6,680 bases of DNA from an uncultured Lachnospiraceae bacterium (GTDB lineage Bacteria > Bacillota_A > Clostridia > Lachnospirales > Lachnospiraceae). This document shows, one piece after another, positions 6,547 to 6,680 of this stretch (position 1 is its first letter; each line of letters opens with the position of its first letter). The notes under the pieces are model-generated. The model did not search any database. It saw only the letters and a list, made by a program, of their open reading frames with translations, and was not told where the DNA came from. The DNA lies in assembly GCA_902795715.1 (NCBI GenBank), contig CADBME010000027.1, positions 1 to 6,680 of the forward strand, read 5' to 3'. A program made the position numbers and the translations under genes.

Positions 6547-6602
6547 GAAAAGACACTTTCTTTTAAAAAGATAGATGATAAGAGAAGCCGAAGGAGAGAG
6601 AA

Positions 6603-6680
6603 ATGATAAAGGAAACGGATACAAAAATAAAATCGAATCCGGAGGAAATCATGCTGGAAGCCGTGGATGTGGCCAAGGAA
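6603..6680 (+). CDS. Second ABC ATPase of the transporter, probable DppF/OppF type (partial, runs off right edge)
   Basis: Only 26 codons are visible and they stay open to the edge. The readable part MIKETDTKIK...MLEAVDVAKE matches the way DppF/OppF proteins begin (a Leu-Glu-x-x-Asp-Val first strand before the Walker A region), and this gene is expected after DppB, DppC and DppD. No catalytic motif is inside the window, so the identification leans on context. Two in-frame starts each have a strong ribosome site: ATG 6603 with AAGGAG (6591-6596) 6 bases upstream, and ATG 6651 with GGAGG (6641-6645) 5 bases upstream. The second would begin exactly at the conserved domain. The gap from the preceding gene is 56 bases. 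Confidence 0.7.
   Translation, partial: MIKETDTKIKSNPEEIMLEAVDVAKE

Overview
The window looks like a chromosomal segment of a low-to-mid GC Gram-positive bacterium, most likely of the Clostridia (Lachnospiraceae-like). This rests on strong AGGAGG-type ribosome binding sites, near-consensus TATAAT promoters, a substrate-binding lipoprotein ending its signal in a Cys-Gly, and protein sequences typical of gut Firmicutes. It is an inference from style, not a database identification.

Layout. (1) Positions 1-496, minus strand: 5' part of a ribulose-phosphate 3-epimerase-family gene, closer to allulose-6-phosphate 3-epimerase (AlsE) than to housekeeping Rpe; its 3' end is off the left edge. (2) Positions 497-666: a divergent control region with a good minus-strand promoter, a plus-strand promoter and three clear (possibly four) copies of a 13-bp operator-like sequence built on ATGTTGCRTT. 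(3) Positions 667-1653, plus: a LacI-family repressor whose helix-turn-helix is normal but whose usual hinge motif (PNxxARxL) is missing. (4) Positions 1777-6680, plus: an ABC importer of the dipeptide/oligopeptide/nickel class: family-5 binding lipoprotein, DppB-type permease, DppC-type permease, DppD-type ATPase, and the first 26 codons of what is probably a DppF-type ATPase running off the right edge. The binding-protein gene has its own extended -10 promoter and is separated from the permeases by a 207-bp gap with a perfect 15-bp hairpin and a perfect 18-bp palindrome.

How they may work together (inference): the transporter brings in a small ligand, the repressor senses a ligand or product, and the epimerase acts on a phosphorylated ketose released from it. 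A LacI regulator and a sugar-phosphate epimerase beside a peptide-class transporter suggest that the cargo is a sugar or a sugar-amine conjugate rather than an ordinary peptide. No mobile element, CRISPR array, tRNA or rRNA was seen.
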